Shown here piece by piece: positions 1 to 25,062 of a stretch of DNA of 64,000 nt. Numbering within the stretch: the first letter of the stretch is position 1; each line of letters opens with the position of its first letter. A program made the translations under genes and the position numbers. This DNA comes from Corydoras sp. C115 (Eukaryota > Chordata > Actinopteri > Siluriformes > Callichthyidae). The stretch is from NCBI GenBank assembly GCA_019802505.1, contig JAFMOC010000032.1, positions 162,501 through 226,500 on the forward strand, given 5' to 3'. The notes under the pieces were generated by a model. The model was not told where the DNA came from and did no database searches. It saw nothing but the letters and a program-made list of their open reading frames with translations.

Positions 1-142
1 ACTGTGGGAGGAAACCGGAGAACCCGGAGGAAACCCACGCGGACACGGGGAGAACATGGAAACTCCACCCAGATTGGGATTTGAACCGGGAATCCTTAGT
101 GCTGAGAGGAGATCATGCTAACCACCAAGCCACCGTGCTGCC
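1..142 (-). mobile_element. tRNA-derived SINE (family A), cut by the window edge
   Basis: Family A is the main repeat of this window. In sense direction it starts GGCGGCACGGTGGCTTAGTGG and keeps Pol III boxes A (TGGCTTAGTGG) and B (GGTTCGAATCC). The body of about 340 bp ends in (GAAT)n or (GGAT)n. It resembles the fish Mermaid-type SINEs; the family name is from memory. This copy is antisense and only its 5' half is in the window. Confidence 0.85.
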
Positions 143-289
143 ACTAAATGTAGAACAGAACCTCCTAAATCGAGTAGATTTGTATTCTATTTTATTTTAT
201 TTTGTATATACAGATCTCTATTTCTATAACATTTTTAAAGTATTTTAAAACATTTCAAGTATTTCTTGTAATAGATACATTAGATGTGT

Positions 290-390
290 CTGTAAGTTTC
301 CCAAATACTGTCACTTCTGCTGCTGAGAAATGTGAATTTCCCACATTGTGGCTCAAATAAAGGATTATCTTCTCTTCTCTTATCTTAAAC
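290..390 (+). mobile_element. Possible 3' end of an RTE/Rex3-type LINE
   Basis: A TGTGAATTTCCC run, then AATAAAGGATTATC and a TCTCT/TATCT tail match the usual 3' end of such fish LINEs. No coding part remains. Confidence 0.4.
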
Positions 391-532
391 CCCTCCTGCA
401 TGTTCGTTCATACGACGTTACTCCACATGTAGACTGACGGACAGTTAGACACAAGTCCACACAGTGTTTGTGTTGGTTCTGTTCCTTTTCATGTTTGGAT
501 GCTTCATGTGTTTTGATTTGCTTTGTTTTCAG

Positions 533-2721
533 AAGTTACTACTGGACCAATGCAGCCAGTCAGTGCAGCAGCAGTCCATACTTGTACGGTCCTCAGAGCA
601 ACTACATGCTACCAGGTTTGAATCCTCACTTCACGTTTATACATTTCCGGTGGATTAATGTATCATTTATAGAAATGTGTTCTCATCGGTTTGTCTTCTG
701 TTTGAAGGAAATGGAAATTATCAGAACAGCTTTGCAGGCCAAGAAACCCAAGCACAGAGCAGCTGGAACGAGGAAGGCATCCACGCACCCACCTCATGGG
801 ATATGAACAGCTGTGTGGGCACCAAGGTGAAGCTCCTACCACAATATACTCTTCATGATATTTTTATCATGTGGCATCGTTTCAAGGTGTTTGTTTTATT
901 CGACCTCCGGCCATTTATAAAGATGATTCACATGCAGGATGATTTATTCAAAGCTTTAACGGATCGACACTGAAACTCTGTCAACCATCCATCCATTATC
1001 TTCCGCTTTATCCTCTATTAGGGTCGCGGTTTTGGGCGCTGGGCAGATACACCCAGTACAGGACGCCAATCTATCACTGGGCACAGACACACTCTATATG
1101 GGGCAAATTGGAGAACTCAATTGACCTTGATCCATGTTTTTGGACTGTGGGAGAAAACCGGAGAACCCGGAGGAAACCCACACGGACACGGGGAGAACAT
1201 GGAAACTCCACCCAGATTGGGGATTCGAACCGGGAATCCCTAGCGCTGAGAGGAGAACATGCCAACCCTGTTATTTTAAAGTTATAATTTAAATTTTAAA
1301 GAAGAAAATGAGATCAAATAAATACAGTATATAGATATGTGAAATTTTAAATAGAATATACAGCTATGAATATTCATTCATTCGATCATTATCTTCCGCT
1401 TTATCCTCTATTAGGGTCGCGGGGGGGGGGGGGGGTTCCTCATGCCCATCCAGGGGAGAACGTCTCGGGCGCTGGGCAGATACACCCAGGACAAGGCGCC
1501 AATCTATCACTGGGCACACACTCACTCACACAGACACACTCTATATGGGGCAATTTGGAGAACTCAATTGACTTGATCCATGTTTTTGGACTGTGGGAGG
1601 AAACCGGAGAACCCGGAGGAAACCCACGCAGAAACGGGGAGAACATGGAGGAGAACATGCCAACCACTAAGCCACCATGCCACCCCAGCTATGAATATAT
1701 ATATAATATATATATAATATACAACTACAAATATAGAGTATTTTAACTATAAATATAATATATAAATATATGTATATACAGTATATAAAATAAATTTAAG
1801 AATATATATATATATATATATATAATATATATATATATATAATATATTCATTCATTCATTGTCTCCCGCTTTATCCTCTATTAGGGTTGCGGTGGGGTTC
1901 CCCATGCCCATCCAGGGGAGAACGTCTCGGGCGCTGGGCAGATAGACCCAGGACAGGGCGCCAATCCATCGCTGGGCACACACTCACTCACACAGACACA
2001 CTCTATATGGGGCAATTTTGAGAATTCAAATTGACTTGATCCATGTTTTTGGACTGTGGGAGGAAACTGGAGAACCCGGAGGAAACCCACGCAGACACGG
2101 GGAGAACATGGAAACTCCACCCAGATGGGGATTCGAACCGGGAATCCCTAGCGCTGAGAGGAGAACATGCCAACCACTAAGCCACCGTGCCGCCTATATA
2201 TAATATATATAATATAAAATAGATATAAATATAGAATATAAATATAGCAGCATATAAAATGTATATAAACGGTACATGTGAGATGAGATGATGAGGTATT
2301 TTGGTGGAGTGATGATAACGTGTGATGTGAGTTTGTGAGTCTTACAGTTTCTGCTATGAAGCTGTTCCTCAGTCTGTTTGTTTTCGGTCGGTTTATTAAC
2401 AGTTCCTCTCACTTTTCTGTTCCTCTGTATCCTCAGCCGTATTTCTCAGGCACTCGAAGTCTCTCCCCCATCTCCTCCAGTCTGTTTGGCTCCATCTGGA
2501 CTCCGCAGAGTGAGCCGTATCAGAGCAACTTCCACGACGAGCGCTCGGTACCCGTCTCCCCGGTGTCTACTCTGGCATCGGAGCCGCATCCTTCCAAACA
2601 ATTCTCTAGCTTTAACCCCTTCGGCCCTCACATGAACCTGGAAATCTGGAACAACTCTGCTTCCAATCGCAGCTCCAACTCACAGCTGTCCAACGACTCG
2701 GGCTACTGCGCTGACGTGTGA
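533..2721 (+). CDS. 3' end of a TMEM131/TMEM131L-like gene (last three coding exons)
   Basis: Three exons can be joined in one frame: 533-615, 708-826 and 2437-2721 (stop TGA 2719-2721). Each has an AG acceptor and GT donor where expected, and the joins are phase 1 then phase 0. The 5' part of the gene lies before the window. The visible 160 or so residues are a low-complexity Ser/Gln/Asn/Trp-rich tail, with pieces such as SYYWTNAASQ, SSSLFGSIWTPQ and a C-terminus ending NDSGYCADV. There is no membrane segment or catalytic motif. The 'SSSxxxSIW' style resembles the cytoplasmic tail of the TMEM131 family, whose member TMEM131L lies on the same human chromosome band as PLRG1, so that is the best guess. 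It rests on memory and synteny, not on a conserved domain. The introns carry SINE copies. Confidence 0.6.
986..1267 (-). mobile_element. SINE family A, antisense, 5' end lost
   Basis: Runs from the CATCCATCC tail to the CATGCCAACC part; the box A head is missing and the 3' body has a deletion. Lies in an intron of the first gene. Confidence 0.85.
1374..1685 (-). mobile_element. SINE family A, antisense, box B deleted
   Basis: Flanked by a perfect 13-bp target-site duplication CAGCTATGAATAT (1361-1373 and 1686-1698). An internal deletion removes the box B region. It carries a poly(G) run (1421-1435 on the + strand). Confidence 0.9.
1801..1848. repeat. (TA)n microsatellite
   Basis: Alternating TA with small interruptions, next to a SINE. 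Confidence 0.9.
1848..2194 (-). mobile_element. SINE family A, antisense, full length
   Basis: Complete from ATTC tail to the GCCGCC head; both Pol III boxes are present. Flanks are TA-rich. Confidence 0.9.
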
Positions 2722-2783
2722 TGACCATCGGCGTGCACGGCAAAAGGAACGACGAGGACAAACATAAGAATGTGGTTTTATTC

Positions 2784-2789
2784 AATAAA
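2784..2789 (+). terminator. Poly(A) signal AATAAA of the upstream gene
   Basis: AATAAA lies 63 bp after the stop codon at 2721 and is followed by A/T-rich sequence, a normal position for a short 3' UTR. Other A-rich hexamers further on (about 3047) could serve a longer transcript. Confidence 0.55.
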
Positions 2790-3095
2790 AAAGGAAAAAA
2801 TGTGAATTTTTTTTTTGTCTTTTAGGTTCCATTTTTTTCCTTTCCCCAATCCAAAAAAAAAATGTTCGGAGGGCGGGCGTTTTGTTGTATATTTTTCTAG
2901 ATGTTTTGCAAAATTGACCACAAAATTAAAAAAAATATTTTGTACTTGAATGTGCTTAGAGAATTTCTTGTGTGACTGAAATATCAAGAAGCGGATGTGT
3001 GCCAGAGTGTGTGCGTCTGTGTGATTAGTGTCGATCAGACATAAACTAAATAAATAATAGTAAAAAGATGCAAATATATATTTAAATATTACAAC

Positions 3096-3492
3096 TAGGG
3101 GTGAGCTGCAATATTCGCTGATTCGACTATTCGATTCGGAGAACCGTAGTCGACTATGAACCTCATAGTCGAATGTACCATTTTGAGCACATGGGGGCGC
3201 CCATGGCTGCTGCTAAGCATTAGTTTTTACATGAAATGTCTTTGTTTTCGTTATATATATAGCCTTTTGTCAAATTAAATCATCCTAATTTCTAGAAAAA
3301 AAGAAAAACAAAAAAAAGGTTTTCTTTTGTTAGAAAAACAAGTAAAATATAAAAAAGAAATCGTTTTTTAAAAACTACGCTTATAGCGCCATCTTGTGGT
3401 GAAATTTTAACTGATTCGACTATCAGTCGACTATAGGGAAAATCTGACGAATCAGATTCGACTATGAAAATCCTTAGTTGAAGACACCCCTA
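3096..3492. mobile_element. hAT-like MITE, ~400 bp
   Basis: Ends TAGGGGTG and CACCCCTA are inverted repeats. The flanks ATTACAAC (3088-3095) and CTTACAAC (3493-3500) are an 8-bp target-site duplication with one mismatch, the hAT signature. Sub-terminal TAGTCGA/TTCGACTA repeats recur at both ends. No transposase remains, so it is non-autonomous. Confidence 0.75.
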
Positions 3493-3734
3493 CTTACAAC
3501 ACAAATCCTAAAAAAAATCCTCAGCAGGTCGTTATCACGAGATATTTTATATTTATTCTTGTTACTTAGTTATTTAATTTTAAAAATGTTCAGTAACTGA
3601 TGCTTATTCCGGAGTAAACCTGCTTAAAACAGGTTTTAAAGTTATTTACAAAGAAAAGCTAAAATATTAGGTAATTACCTTGTCGTAGTGTGTGTGTCTG
3701 TGAAGTAAAAAAAAAAAAAAAAAACTTATCCCAC

Positions 3735-3870
3735 TTGATCATCCAAGGAAGAACATTTTGGAGACTGCACAGATAGACCCAGGGCACCAATCACTGGACG
3801 GACGGACACACACACTATATAGGACAATTTACATTCAATTTACTTTGAATCCATATTTTTGGAATTGCAC
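3735..3870 (-). mobile_element. Old, degenerate SINE family A trace
   Basis: Pieces such as CAGATAGACCCAGGGC and CACTATATAGGACAATTT match the family A body in antisense direction with many changes. Confidence 0.5.
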
Positions 3871-4045
3871 CTGCGAGCCAAACAGGATAATTATTTATTG
3901 AACACACTGAACGTGAATGTTTTCTGAACGTCAATAGAAATGAAAACAGGCAGAAATATTCTTCCCCAATAAAAAAAAAAACTTTATATTTGTGTAACTA
4001 AAGATACTTTTCTCTATGTAAAAAATTATAATAATATTTAATTTA

Positions 4046-4342
4046 GCGGCACGGTGGCTTAGTGGTTTAGCTCGTTCTCCTCTCAGCACTAGGGATTCCT
4101 GGTTCGAATCCCCATCGGGGTGGAGTTATCATGTTCTCCCTGTGTCTGCGTGGGTTTCCTCCGGGTCCTCTGGTTTCCTCCCACAGTCCAAAAACATGGA
4201 TTAAGTCAATTGAGTTCTCCAAATTGCCCCATATAGAGTGTGTGTGTGTGTGTGAGTGTGTGCCCAGCGATGGATTGGTGTCCTGTCCTGGGTCTATCTG
4301 CCCAGCGCCCGAAACGTTCTCCTCTGGATGGGCATGGGGAAG
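4046..4342 (+). mobile_element. SINE family A, sense, 3' end lost
   Basis: Starts GCGGCACGGTGGC, keeps boxes A and B, and stops after GGGCATGGGGAA without the usual tail. Confidence 0.85.
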
Positions 4343-4567
4343 TTACAACTCTGAAAATGCTGCAACAAAAACATGAAAAAAAAAATAAATCAAAATGATC
4401 CATTTCCACAAAAGTTAAAAATAACAAATCAAAACGTTCAGGTGCGCCGTTTGAGAAAAATAAACGTAAACTTTAAATATCTCTAGATATATCTGCTGTA
4501 AAATAAAAAATGCTGACTGCTCAGACAGGCAGGTACCAGCTATTATTACGTGAATGAAAAGATGACA

Positions 4568-4908
4568 GGGACGGCATGGTAGCTTTGTGGTTGGCATGTT
4601 CTCCTCTCAGCTCTAGGGATTCCCGGTTCGAATTCCCATCTGGGTGGAGTTTCCATGTTCACACCGTGTCCCCGTGGGTTTCCTCCGGATTCTCCGGTTT
4701 CCTCCCACAGTCCAAAAACATGGATCAAGGTCAATTGAGTTCTCCAAATTGCCCCATATAGAGTGTGTATGTGTGATAGATTGGCGTCCTGTCCTGGGTG
4801 TATCTGCCCAGCGCCCAAAACGTTCTCCCCTGGATGGGCATGGGGAACCCCCCCCCCCCCCCAAACCCTAGTAGAGGATAAAGCAGAAGATAATGGATGG
4901 ATGGATGA
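4568..4908 (+). mobile_element. SINE family A, sense, full length, just before plrg1
   Basis: Flanked by the near-identical duplication ATGAAAAGATGAC (4554-4566) and ATGAAAAGATAAC (4905-4917). Has a run of 14 C near 4849 and a GGAT tail. Ends about 50 bp before the CpG-rich plrg1 promoter. Confidence 0.9.
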
Positions 4909-4959
4909 AAAGATAACTAGAACAACTTTGTTAACCATTGTTCTGTTTTTTTGGAGGTG

Positions 4960-5053
4960 CAGTGCCGGTGGTGCAGCGCTAGGTGGCGGCGCTCGCTTTG
5001 TAGCTACAGAGGGAAGGTTCGCGCGCGCTCGCCGGAAGTGCAACCCGCCGCCG

Positions 5054-5088
<35 letters not shown>

Positions 5089-5143
5089 GTTCTGTGAGAG
5101 ACTTTTCTTTCTGGTTCTTTTTTGTTTCAGAGATAAAGAGAAC
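4960..5143 (+). promoter_or_regulatory. CpG-rich plrg1 promoter / 5' UTR with an ETS-type site
   Basis: From about 4960 the sequence turns abruptly CpG-rich, unlike the A/T-rich surroundings. A perfect ETS-family site CCGGAAGTG lies at 5032-5040, just over 100 bp before the plrg1 ATG. ETS/GABPA sites in CpG islands are typical of housekeeping genes, which fits a splicing factor. A (TG)n run at 5057-5087 separates the site from the ATG. An acceptor-like TTTCAG at 5125-5130 could mean a 5' UTR intron. The exact start of transcription cannot be seen. Confidence 0.6.
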
Positions 5144-18594
<13,451 letters not shown>

Positions 18595-18918
18595 TTGACT
18601 TTTTTTCCTTTTTTTTTTTTTACCTCACCATTTACTATTTTTTTTGTTCCCTTTATCAAGACTGCAGCGTTTCATGTTCAAAACTGGCAATCCAGAATTG
18701 TTTTTTTTGTTTTCCTCTAAATACGTTTTCTTAATTACCCAAAAGGAAACCGTTCCTCAGTCTCAGTCTCAGTATGGATGTTTTTGCCGGAAGCTTTTAG
18801 ATTTTATAAATGGACATGTTTTTTTTTTTTTTGTAAATAGGCTTTTCATCAGTGTATCACTTCCATTAACATTTGTGTTTTCTCTCAGTGAAGCCCCTTT
18901 AAACCTCCAGCCAGATGA

Positions 18919-18924
18919 AATAAA
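18919..18924 (+). terminator. Possible plrg1 poly(A) signal AATAAA
   Basis: First AATAAA after the plrg1 stop, about 325 bp downstream, in a T-rich 3' UTR-like stretch. Another lies at 19219-19224. Which one is used cannot be told from sequence. Confidence 0.4.
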
Positions 18925-19029
18925 CAGCAGCTTTGTTTCATAACCGTCATGAACATGTCTATTTGTAATAGAAACAAAAGTTACCATGAATACCACAAAG
19001 TTACCAAACGAGAACACAGAGCCCCGACG

Positions 19030-19190
19030 TTTACAAAGTCATTAACGGACACTTTCATCCAAAGCCACAGCTCAACTTGGTTGTGGTCAGAACACAGAGT
19101 TAAAACAGCACTCTGCAGTGATATGGGTTAAAGGCCTTGCTCAGTGACCTACATTGCCCCACACCCTAACCACCGAGCTGTTATACAATT
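19030..19190 (-). mobile_element. SINE family B remnant, antisense
   Basis: GGACACTTTCATCCAAAGCC, then AAAGGCCTTGCTCAG and ACCCTAACCACCGAGCT read as the reverse of a degraded family B copy. Confidence 0.45.
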
Positions 19191-19277
19191 TGCATACACT
19201 AACAATTCACAAGTCGAAAATAAAGAATTCAGAATTATTAATAATGTTAAAATGAATTATGTAGATATCAGGTTTCC

Positions 19278-19610
19278 AGGGCGGCACGGTGGTTTAGTGG
19301 TTGGCATGTTCTCCTCTCAGCACTAGGGATTCCCGGTTCGAATCCCAATCTGGGTGGAGTTTCCATGTTCTCCCCGTGTCCGCGTGGGTTTCCTCCAGGT
19401 TCTCTGGTTTCCTCCCACAGTCCAAAAACATGGATCAAGGTCAACTGAGTTCTCCAAATTGCCCCATATAGAGTGTGAGAGTGTGTCCAGTGATAGATTG
19501 GCGCCCTGTCCTGGGTCTATCTGCCCAGCGCCCGAAACGTTCTCCCCTGGATGGGCATGGGAACCCTGCGACCATAATAGAGGATAAAGCGGAAGATAAT
19601 AGATGGATGG
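19278..19610 (+). mobile_element. SINE family A, sense
   Basis: Perfect duplication ATCAGGTTTCC (19267-19277 and 19611-19621); GGAT tail. Confidence 0.9.
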
Positions 19611-20347
19611 ATCAGGTTTCCTAAGCTCGGTCTCGTCACCACAAGAAGTTTGACTTAAAGCCCGATTCCTTTCTATTGGAAATTGGTATGTTCTCTGCCG
19701 GTCTCATGGCGTGTAATTAAGGTGTTGAAATTGTGTTGTGATGGCACCACCACCCATATTTTTTTCATTTGTCCTGGATTCCACCGAACAGTTTGCATAG
19801 CATATTTGTGTCTGATGGTGTCTGAACAAGACATTTTCAATGCAAAAGACACAGTGTGTTTTTCTGTCTTCATTTGTTTATCAGCTCCTGTGTGCTACTT
19901 TTGTGCAAATATCTCCATCCGTCCATGATTGTAAACCTGTGAAAGGAAATGACCTAATCCTGACTGACGTCCTGTTAGTGGCTCCAAGATGGTCCCGTTT
20001 CCATCAGAAGTAAACAAAAGCCTTATGTGGAAGATTTAATTACATTTACATCATGTTTTCAAAACCATAATATGCTTTTGTGTAGGTACAGTATAAAATA
20101 TAAAAGTAAATGTTTTAAATAGAACAAGATGAACTATAACAAAATACTTTGTTGGAAAAGGAGATTAAGGTCCTGGTTTGCGTCAGCTGTCTTGTCTTTA
20201 TAGTTTTCTCTCTGCTTTAACACTCTCACTGTGTCATTATTAGTCTGATTGCTTTATTAGTTGAATCAGATGTGTTGGGAGCAGAACAGTAGACTTCCAG
20301 GGCCAGGGCTTACAAAATTACAAGTTAACAAATATAATATATATTAC

Positions 20348-20692
20348 GGGCGGCACGGTGGTTTAGTGGTTGGCACGTTCTCCTCTCAGCACTAGGGATT
20401 CCCGGTTCGAATCCCCATCTGGGTGGAGTTTCCATGTTCTCCCCGTGTCCGCATGGGTTTCCTCCGGGTTCTCCGGTTTCCTCCCACAGTCCAAAAACAT
20501 GGATCAAGTCAATTGAGTTCTCCAAATTGCCCCATAGAGTGTGTCTGTGTGAGTGAGTGAGTGCCCAGTGATAGATTGGCGTCCTGTCCTGTGTCTATCT
20601 GCCTAGCGCCTGAGACGTTCTCCCCTGGATGGGCATGGGGAACCCCCCCGCGACCCTGATAGAGGATAAAGCGGAAGATAATGAATGAATGA
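20348..20692 (+). mobile_element. SINE family A, first of a head-to-tail pair
   Basis: Preceded by ATATATTAC (20339-20347), the same word that separates it from the next copy and that follows that copy. Confidence 0.9.
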
Positions 20693-20703
20693 ATATATAT
20701 TAC

Positions 20704-21047
20704 GGGCGGCATGATGGCTTAGTGGTTAGCATGTTCTTCTCTCAGCACTAGGGATTCCCGGTTCGAATCCCAATCTGGGTGGAGTTTCCATGTTCTTCCC
20801 GTGTCCACGTGGGTTTCCTCCGGGTTCTCCGGTTTCCTCCCACAGTCCAAAAACATGGATCAAGTCAATTGAGTTCTCCAAATTGCCCCATATAGAGAGT
20901 GTACAGTATGCGTGCATGTCTGTGTGAGTGAGTGTGTCCCCAGTGATAGATTGGCGCCCAGCGCCCAAGACGTTCTCCCCTGGATGGGCATGGGGAACCC
21001 CACCGCGACCCTAATAGAGGATAAAGTGGAAGATAATGAATGAATGA
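20704..21047 (+). mobile_element. SINE family A, second of a head-to-tail pair
   Basis: Bounded by ATATATATTAC at 20693-20703 and 21048-21058. The two copies differ at several places, so this is not a simple recent duplication. Confidence 0.9.
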
Positions 21048-22588
21048 ATATATATTACAAATTTGTAATATAATGAGGCTGTAATGTAATGAGGCTATAT
21101 CTGGGACAAACGTCCTTTTATGGTTAACAGCGTGTGGTCATCAGTGTTAAACTGGGTCAGTGTTGAGTAGTTGGTTGAGGGAAGGAATTCAGAGAACATG
21201 GATTCTGTATGTGTAAAAAAAAACTGACAAAAAAGGGCTGTTGTGAATGGACTAATGGGCAATGCACAGTTTTTAATTGTTATTAATTTTGAGGTGTTAC
21301 ACTCCGGGACCCGTCATACCTGTGGGTGTATGTTCAAACTGTAGTGGTTATCTAGGTATTGTGAGGTCATATAATGATCGATTGATTTAAGAAACATGAA
21401 AATGAGTTTTTCTTGCCTTTTTTGCCTTTGCTGTCCCCAGATACAAATCTTATAGAGCATTGTTGGTACCTTTACCAACAGTTTCCAATCTGTGGCAACT
21501 GGAAGATAACTACCTTGTCCATGTGGGTCGATTATTTTCAATACATCTTTGAGACAATAGAATCTCTGCCTTAACAAAAATGCTGCAGATTTAAAAAAAA
21601 AAAATGCTGTCCTTCTCCACAGAGATGGTTAAAAATGGACCCTGCAGTCAGTGAGACAGAATTTCCTCAACAGAAACACATTTTAGAAGCATTCAAAACC
21701 CAGTCATTAAAACTTAAAGTTCATTTATACTTGTGAATTAAAAGATGGCTGTTGATCAGAAGATTCTTAATCAAAAAAGTTACAGAAGCTGAAGTTTGAG
21801 AACTTTAAAATGTTCCACATTACATATAATCAAAATAATCTTTTAAATTATTATTTCTTGTAAATATTTCATATTAAGAAAAAAAAAAAAAAGTTTCGAA
21901 AATGAATTTACTCGCGTAAAAAAAAGTTTTGAAGGGATGTTTGTACTTTTTAAACTCATTTGAACTATTGTTTTACTTTAGTGAAGAATGATGAGGTATC
22001 TGTTTTTGATAGTCAAAAGTATTTAGAAAAGAATAAACTAATTTATTTAACTTTTATTTTTTTATGTTTCTTGATAGCATTTATGTTCTAATTAACTTAT
22101 CCTAATTAATTTAAGACAATTACGGGGCAGGCATACGCTTAGTGGCAATAAAGCATCATTACTTTATCTACAAGCAGCAAGTTGTGTTTTTTCAATTTTA
22201 AAAAATGACATTTTTATGTTAATAATTACACAAGCAATATTTCTTTAAATTAAAGATTTTTATTTTTTTCTTCTTAAAACAATGCAAAATATTATCAGTT
22301 TGAATAGGACTAATAATGATTATTGATGAAGCAACTTTTAAGATCAGAATGTTTAGGTTCTGTACATCAAGATTAAGCAATTTTAAAAGAATATGCACTA
22401 AAACGTGATTATAGACAATAAAGCAAAGTGAAAATAATACCGCAATAACAAGAGTTTAGTGAATTAATAGACTTTAAAAACTTAAAAATAATCAGAAAAA
22501 AAGAATAGCTTTAGTTTAATTGATGGCAGAGACAAACGGCTCGTTTGACATGTTTCTCTGAAATCTGTAAACCAGACAAACAGTTTCT

Positions 22589-22673
22589 ATGCAAATGAAA
22601 TATGTCTGTGGAAATGTCTGAATGAGAAATATTGTTTTCCATTTGCATTGTAAATTTTTCTTGTTTCTATAAC
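22589..22673 (+). promoter_or_regulatory. lec1 promoter: two opposed octamers and a TATA-like box
   Basis: ATGCAAAT at 22589-22596, the inverse ATTTGCAT at 22641-22648, and TATAAC at 22668-22673, about 200 bp before the lec1 ATG. The same order and spacing recur before lec2, lec3, lec5 and lec6. Octamers are bound by POU2F (Oct-1/Oct-2/Oct-11) factors. Use as a promoter is inferred from conservation and position. Confidence 0.5.
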
Positions 22674-24123
22674 AGTTGAAATTTGTGGAGACGTTTAAAG
22701 TGGAGGGTACACAGACGTACACAGAAAAGGATCATAGGTGTGTTATGATGTTAGGTGCTTCTGCTTTTATGTGTCTTGTTTTTGTTTAATTGCACTAAAT
22801 GTAATGAGGAAATAACTTTTTTTGCTTTGTCAGCAGCTTCTGCATTATGGAGCTGATTGTTCTTCTGTTCTTCATTTTTGTTGGTAAGTAACTTATGATT
22901 ATATTTTTGCTGGCAAATAAATGTGTGTATAATATAAGAGTGTCATTAAAGTATTAATTGTGGTACATTTAGTATTCATCAATATGAATCCTCATATGAG
23001 ATTACTCGCTTAAAGCTCTAAACCCCAGCACTATACTCGACTATACTCTAACACATCATGCCATATTAGTTACTCCAGTAAGTATTATAGGTACAACAGA
23101 TTGTCTTATTAAATTTGAGAGCCCCGCTCAGACCTCTAGTTGAAGATTTTGTGCATTTTAATTGGAGACGATACTCTAAAGCTAAAAAAAAATACAATTG
23201 TGTGGGTTTTTTTTTCTAGTAATAACTTAATGCTTAATTATCATTTCAACGTTTTTAAAATACATACATACATATGCCACGGATTAACCAAAATGTAGAG
23301 TATCTAAAGAAATAAACAAACTATTTAAATGTATTAAATCCAACCCAGTTTTGGATGTTGAAGAATTCTAATCACCACACACAAGTAGCAAGTAAAGTTG
23401 GCTTATTCCTTATAAATAGACCTTATAAAGCATCTCGTGTCACCCTGAGTTCTCATCTGACGGTCAATGGCAACAAATGATTTAATGCAAAATATTTAAA
23501 CACGTGAAACAAAACATTTATGTTGGTAATGTTTTAATGACAGGTGGTGTTCCAGTTACTTATTCCATTTCTGTCGAGTATTATCCGATCAAGACATCAA
23601 TGACTTGGTCTTCGGCACAGACTTACTGCCGGAATAAGTATATGGACCTGGCAACAGTGGAAAGTCCAGAGGACTGGACACAGCTGGCGAAAGTAGTGAC
23701 AGGCTCGTATGCACAGATCTCTTTTTGGGTTGAAATCTATTCAGACCTTGATAGCTGGCAGTGGACTGACAAGGACATCTCACTAAAGAATACAAATTTT
23801 ACGAAATGGCAACCTGGATATCCTCTTGGAACGGTTTGAGCATATTGTGCACTAATAACGCCAAATGGATCCTGGATTGATTATATCTGCTCAGTCTGGT
23901 GGCCCTTTATATGTTACGATGGTAAGTCAGTCTCCCAAATATAAGTTCAAAACTCAGTCACAATAGTTGATTTACATGATTTACATAATTTAGTAGATTG
24001 TTGCATCAATGTGCATGCAACTTCTTTTAGTCTGCTTGTATAAAGTGTTTTCATAGACAAGCTAGGCTAAAAAATCACCACCAGGTAATTATAATAGTAT
24101 TTGTAAATGTGTAATTCCTTTAA

Positions 24124-24473
24124 GGGCGGCACAGTGGCTTAGTGGTTGGCATGTTCTCCTCTCAGCACTAGGGATTCCCGGTTCGAATCCCCATCTGGGT
24201 GGAGTTTCCATGTTCTCCCCGTGTCTGCGTGGGTTTCCTCCGGGTTCTCTGGTTTCCTCCCACAGTCCAAAAACATGGATCAAGTCGATCGAGTTCTCCA
24301 AATTGCCCCATATAGAGTGTGTGTGCGTGTCTGTGTGAGTGAGTGTGTGCCCAGCGATAGATTGGCGCCCTGTCCTGGGTGTATCTGCCCAGCGCCCGAG
24401 ATGTTCTCCCCTGGATGGGCATAGGGTCGCCGACCCTAATAGAGGATAAAGCGGAAGATAATGAATGAATGAA
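24124..24473 (+). mobile_element. SINE family A in lec1 intron 2
   Basis: Perfect duplication TAATTCCTTTAA (24112-24123 and 24474-24485). The matching sites in lec2 (about 30703) and lec3 (about 37181) are empty. Confidence 0.93.
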
Positions 24474-24908
24474 TAATTCCTTTAAAACGTTTGGCATTTC
24501 TGCATTAAAAACATCAAATTTCTATTTAATTGGCTGCTCCAAAATGCCCTCTATATTATGTGTGTCTGCCTGCTTCAATTTTAACATCATGAAATTTCAA
24601 ATGATAAGTAGAACTTTAATAATTACCAATAATCCGACTAATAAAGTATGTAGCAGTTACTTTAGGTGCTTTAGTGATATTGGTTTGGTGTTTGGAGTTT
24701 TGAATGGTCTGACTCTGAAACTCTTAAGAGACAGTTCTGTAATGTTTTCCAAACGAATGCAGCAACTTAACAGGAATTGTATTTTTTTTTTTTATCGTTA
24801 TAATGTCTGCTGATCACATTTAAAGTTCCTCTTTAAAATCCCTGTTTCTTTTTTTAATGTGTTATATTGTGTAGTATTTCTATAATTTACTGTTACAAAT
24901 ATTTTGAA

Positions 24909-25062
24909 GCCCAGCGATGGATTGGCGCCCTGTCCTGGGTGTATCTGCCCAGCGCCCGAAACGTTCTCCCCTGGATGGGCATGGGGACCCCCCCCCCCCC
25001 CCCCCCCCCCCCGCGATCCTAATAGAGGATAAAGCGGTAGATAATGGATGGATGAATGAATT
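24909..25062 (+). mobile_element. SINE family A, 5'-truncated, in lec1 intron 2
   Basis: Begins at GCCCAGCGATGG and has a run of about 24 C and a GGAT/GAAT tail. Duplication AAATATTTTGAA (24897-24908) against AAATATTTGGAA (25063-25074). The site is empty in lec2 and lec3. It ends 36 bp before the CTLD2 exon. Confidence 0.9.

Larger units (their letters stand above)
2790..4045. other. Intergenic, 3' of the first gene
   Basis: A/T-rich. Holds a hAT-like MITE (3096-3492), an old SINE trace (3735-3870) and A-runs. No exon-like open frame was found. Confidence 0.6.
18595..22846. other. Intergenic between plrg1 and lec1
   Basis: Holds the plrg1 3' UTR, three family A SINEs and a family B remnant. 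From about 21300 it is sequence shared with the region upstream of lec6 (about 58110-58740), the left edge of the lectin duplicon. No other exon was found. Confidence 0.6.

Noticed and set aside
23504..23839. Single-exon lectin ORFs beginning MKQNIYVGN (lec1, lec2) or MQNIYIDN (lec3)
   Set aside because: The first residues come from intron sequence before the acceptor AG; the true start is in the separate signal-peptide exon upstream.
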